From: an uncultured Collinsella sp.
Lineage (GTDB): Bacteria; Actinomycetota; Coriobacteriia; Coriobacteriales; Coriobacteriaceae
NCBI GenBank assembly: GCA_900543025.1
Contig: UQPP01000028.1
Span: 1 to 31,955, forward strand
Direction: 5' to 3'
Length of the DNA: 31,955 nucleotides
Of this stretch, positions 30,320-31,955 are shown one piece after another (the first letter of the stretch is position 1; each line of letters begins with the position of its first letter). The translations under genes were made by a program, and so were the position numbers. Under the pieces are notes generated by a model, which was not told the origin of the DNA, did no database searches, and saw only the letters and a program-made list of their open reading frames with translations.

Positions 30320-30940
30320 TTAGCGCTCCATGTTGGGAACGATGCTGCCCTCGGTCACCGCGTGCACGGCCAGGCGCATGATGTTGTCGTAGCCGGTCTT
30401 GCTCAGGATCTCCGAGATGCGACGCTTGATGGTGCCCTCACTCATAAACAGCTCGGCCGCGATCTCGCGGCGGCTCTTGCCCTCGCAGGCAAGGCGCAAA
30501 ATCGACAGTTCGACATCGTCGAGTGCCGCCGTGCCCGAAAAAATGCTTTCGGGCGGCTTGGGAAACGTGCAATAGCCCGCCAGCGTGGAGCGCATCACGG
30601 CGAACAGCTCGTCGATACCGACGTTCTTGTACACAAAGCTATCGACGCCCGCCTCGCGGGCCTGATCGACAAAGGTGATCTCGGGCATGCCGGTCATGAT
30701 AATGATGCGACACTCGGGCAGCTGCTCCTTGATGCGCGCCGCCGCCACGATGCCGTTGGAATCATGCTCGGTGCATACGTCCATCAGTATCATGTCCGGA
30801 CGCTCCTTGAGCGCGACACCCATGGCCTCGGAGGCATCGGCGATGGCGGAAACAACGGTCATATCGGGCTGATCGCCAACGGAGCGCGCCAGGCTCTCGC
30901 GCAGAATGGCCTGGTCTTCGACTATAAGGACGCGAATCAT
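30320..30940 (-). CDS. NarL/FixJ-family response regulator
   Basis: A 206-aa response regulator. The receiver domain (1 to about 120) has the acidic pair ED at 8-9, phospho-acceptor D54 (ILMDV), a Thr in IIMTG, and a conserved Lys in FVYKN. A LuxR-type HTH follows (about 142-200: ELSILRLACEGKSRREIAAEL, then GTIKRRISEIL). It overlaps the sensor gene by 4 nt (ATGA), the arrangement expected for a cognate pair. It is transcribed toward the end of the lipoprotein operon. Confidence 0.93.
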   Translation of the reverse strand: MIRVLIVEDQAILRESLARSVGDQPDMTVVSAIADASEAMGVALKERPDMILMDVCTEHDSNGIVAAARIKEQLPECRIIIMTGMPEITFVDQAREAGVDSFVYKNVGIDELFAVMRSTLAGYCTFPKPPESIFSGTAALDDVELSILRLACEGKSRREIAAELFMSEGTIKRRISEILSKTGYDNIMRLAVHAVTEGSIVPNMER

Positions 30941-31953
30941 GAGCTTCTCCTTTGGAACGTGTCGTTGGAGCCCAGCGGGATGGACACCTCAAGCGTAAAG
31001 GGCGGGGCGGCGTGGACCTCCAGGCTGCCGCCCAAATCTTGTGCGACACGCCTCATACCAGGGATACCCGTTCCCTCGCGATACGATACGGGGGCCGGGG
31101 ACCCGTCGTTAGAAATCGTCATGTGCGCGATGCCGTCAGCATCCGCCCCCTCCTGCCACAGACGCACGTGGACCCGATGCGCCTGCGCATGCTTGGTGGC
31201 ATTGGTCGAGGCCTCGCGGATAATCTGCAAAAATGCGACGGCGACACGCGCGTCCTCAGGCAGCACACCCTCAACATCGATCTGCACGCTCACCAGGCCA
31301 AAAGCATGGACGATATCACCCAGCTGCTCCGCCGGCTTACTGGCGCCGCCACTGCGCAGGTCGACGGTGATCGAGCGCAGCAACGGATCGATCTGCTCGA
31401 TCGACTCGTCATCCAGGCGCCCTTCCTCCAGATAACGATGGAGAATGGACAGGCGCTGCCCGATCACGTCGTGCACGCGAGCGCGCATACGCAGATAGGC
31501 CGCATTGTCAGCAACTTTTTTGACTTCTTCGATCTGGGCTTGGAGCTCTTGGCCCGCAAGCTCAAGCAGGTGGTTGGCTTGCGCTAGGCGATCATGGGCA
31601 TGCGCATACTCTGTTACATCCAGACCGATAATGCGCTCAAAGAGGCGGCCCGAAACCATAACGTCATCGTGCACGAACAAGCGAATCTCGGCGGGAGAAA
31701 CCTCGACCACAACGCGCGCCTCACCAAAGCGGTCCAGATTAATCCGCACACGGTTCTGGCTGCTTTCGGGCATTTGCATGCTGAGTTTGCGCAGGTCGTT
31801 CCATGTTCCGCTCATATCGCCTAGGTCGGTGGGCATATGAAGCTCCACCAGGTTTTTGCGCATGCAGCGGTTCATGAGCAGCGGACGGCCCCTCGGGTCC
31901 AGATACAGGATGCCCACGGGAATCACGTTGATGGTCTCGATCGTCGAGAACAT
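30937..31953 (-). CDS. NarL-type sensor histidine kinase, possibly 5' partial
   Basis: 338 residues are visible; the ATG at 31953 lies two bases from the window edge, so more N-terminal sequence may exist outside. The N-terminal part (about 1-120) is PAS-like. A helical linker precedes the HisKA_3 dimerisation domain with the phospho-acceptor His in RARVHDVIGQRLS, then a HATPase domain (QIIREASTNATKHAQAH, then GTGIPGMRRVAQDLGG). No transmembrane helix is visible in this part, so it may sense a cytoplasmic signal. It probably phosphorylates the overlapping response regulator. Confidence 0.87.
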   Translation of the reverse strand: MFSTIETINVIPVGILYLDPRGRPLLMNRCMRKNLVELHMPTDLGDMSGTWNDLRKLSMQMPESSQNRVRINLDRFGEARVVVEVSPAEIRLFVHDDVMVSGRLFERIIGLDVTEYAHAHDRLAQANHLLELAGQELQAQIEEVKKVADNAAYLRMRARVHDVIGQRLSILHRYLEEGRLDDESIEQIDPLLRSITVDLRSGGASKPAEQLGDIVHAFGLVSVQIDVEGVLPEDARVAVAFLQIIREASTNATKHAQAHRVHVRLWQEGADADGIAHMTISNDGSPAPVSYREGTGIPGMRRVAQDLGGSLEVHAAPPFTLEVSIPLGSNDTFQRRSS

Positions 31954-31955
31954 GG

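Overview
The window comes from a GC-rich actinobacterium. A Coriobacteriia member, most plausibly Collinsella, is inferred from the gene set (a LuxR-type regulator fused to about 12 membrane helices, hydrogenase maturation genes with NikR, an SPFH/zinc-ribbon operon) and from intergenic spaces full of structured repeats. No rRNA, tRNA, transposase gene or CRISPR array was recognised. The stretch up to about 9.3 kb is visibly more AT-rich than the rest and looks like an acquired island.

Region 1 (about 0.2-9.3 kb) is a tightly packed minus-strand operon of eight genes that I regard as the most novel content. In order of transcription it encodes a lid-less DnaK, a J-like/TPR membrane protein whose HPD motif reads SPD, a GrpE-like factor, a tandem FtsK/SpoIIIE-type ATPase with no membrane helices, a tail-anchored coiled-coil protein, a small WXG100-sized helical protein, a membrane-anchored peptidoglycan amidase, and a zinc-ribbon/TM/YARHG protein. 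A divergent XRE regulator sits upstream. Together they suggest a chaperone-coupled secretion or translocation machine resembling type VII secretion; the function is inferred.

Region 2 (9.3-17.4 kb) holds a DUF4143-type AAA ATPase preceded by three 23-bp direct repeats. It is followed by nickel and hydrogenase genes: a small helical protein, NikR with a His/Cys-rich extension, HypF, HypC, HypD and HypE, then a HAD phosphatase. No hydrogenase structural genes and no hypA or hypB are in the window.

Region 3 (17.4-25.9 kb) contains a lipoprotein, the PTS EIIA-Glc protein, pyrE, an MgtA-type Mg2+ ATPase with a long leader holding a small upstream ORF, and a membrane LuxR regulator with a C-terminal frameshift. 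The intergenic spaces hold three kinds of structure: a 62-bp-period inverted-repeat array, two copies of a roughly 150-nt structured element whose stems covary between copies, and hairpins with a constant 13-nt GTCCCC loop.

Region 4 (25.9-30.3 kb) is a plus-strand operon encoding a DUF4428 protein, a TFIIB-type zinc-ribbon membrane protein, an SPFH/zinc-ribbon protein like B. subtilis YdjI, and a lipoprotein, ending in a strong terminator. Region 5 (30.3 kb to the end) is a NarL-type response regulator and its sensor kinase on the minus strand.
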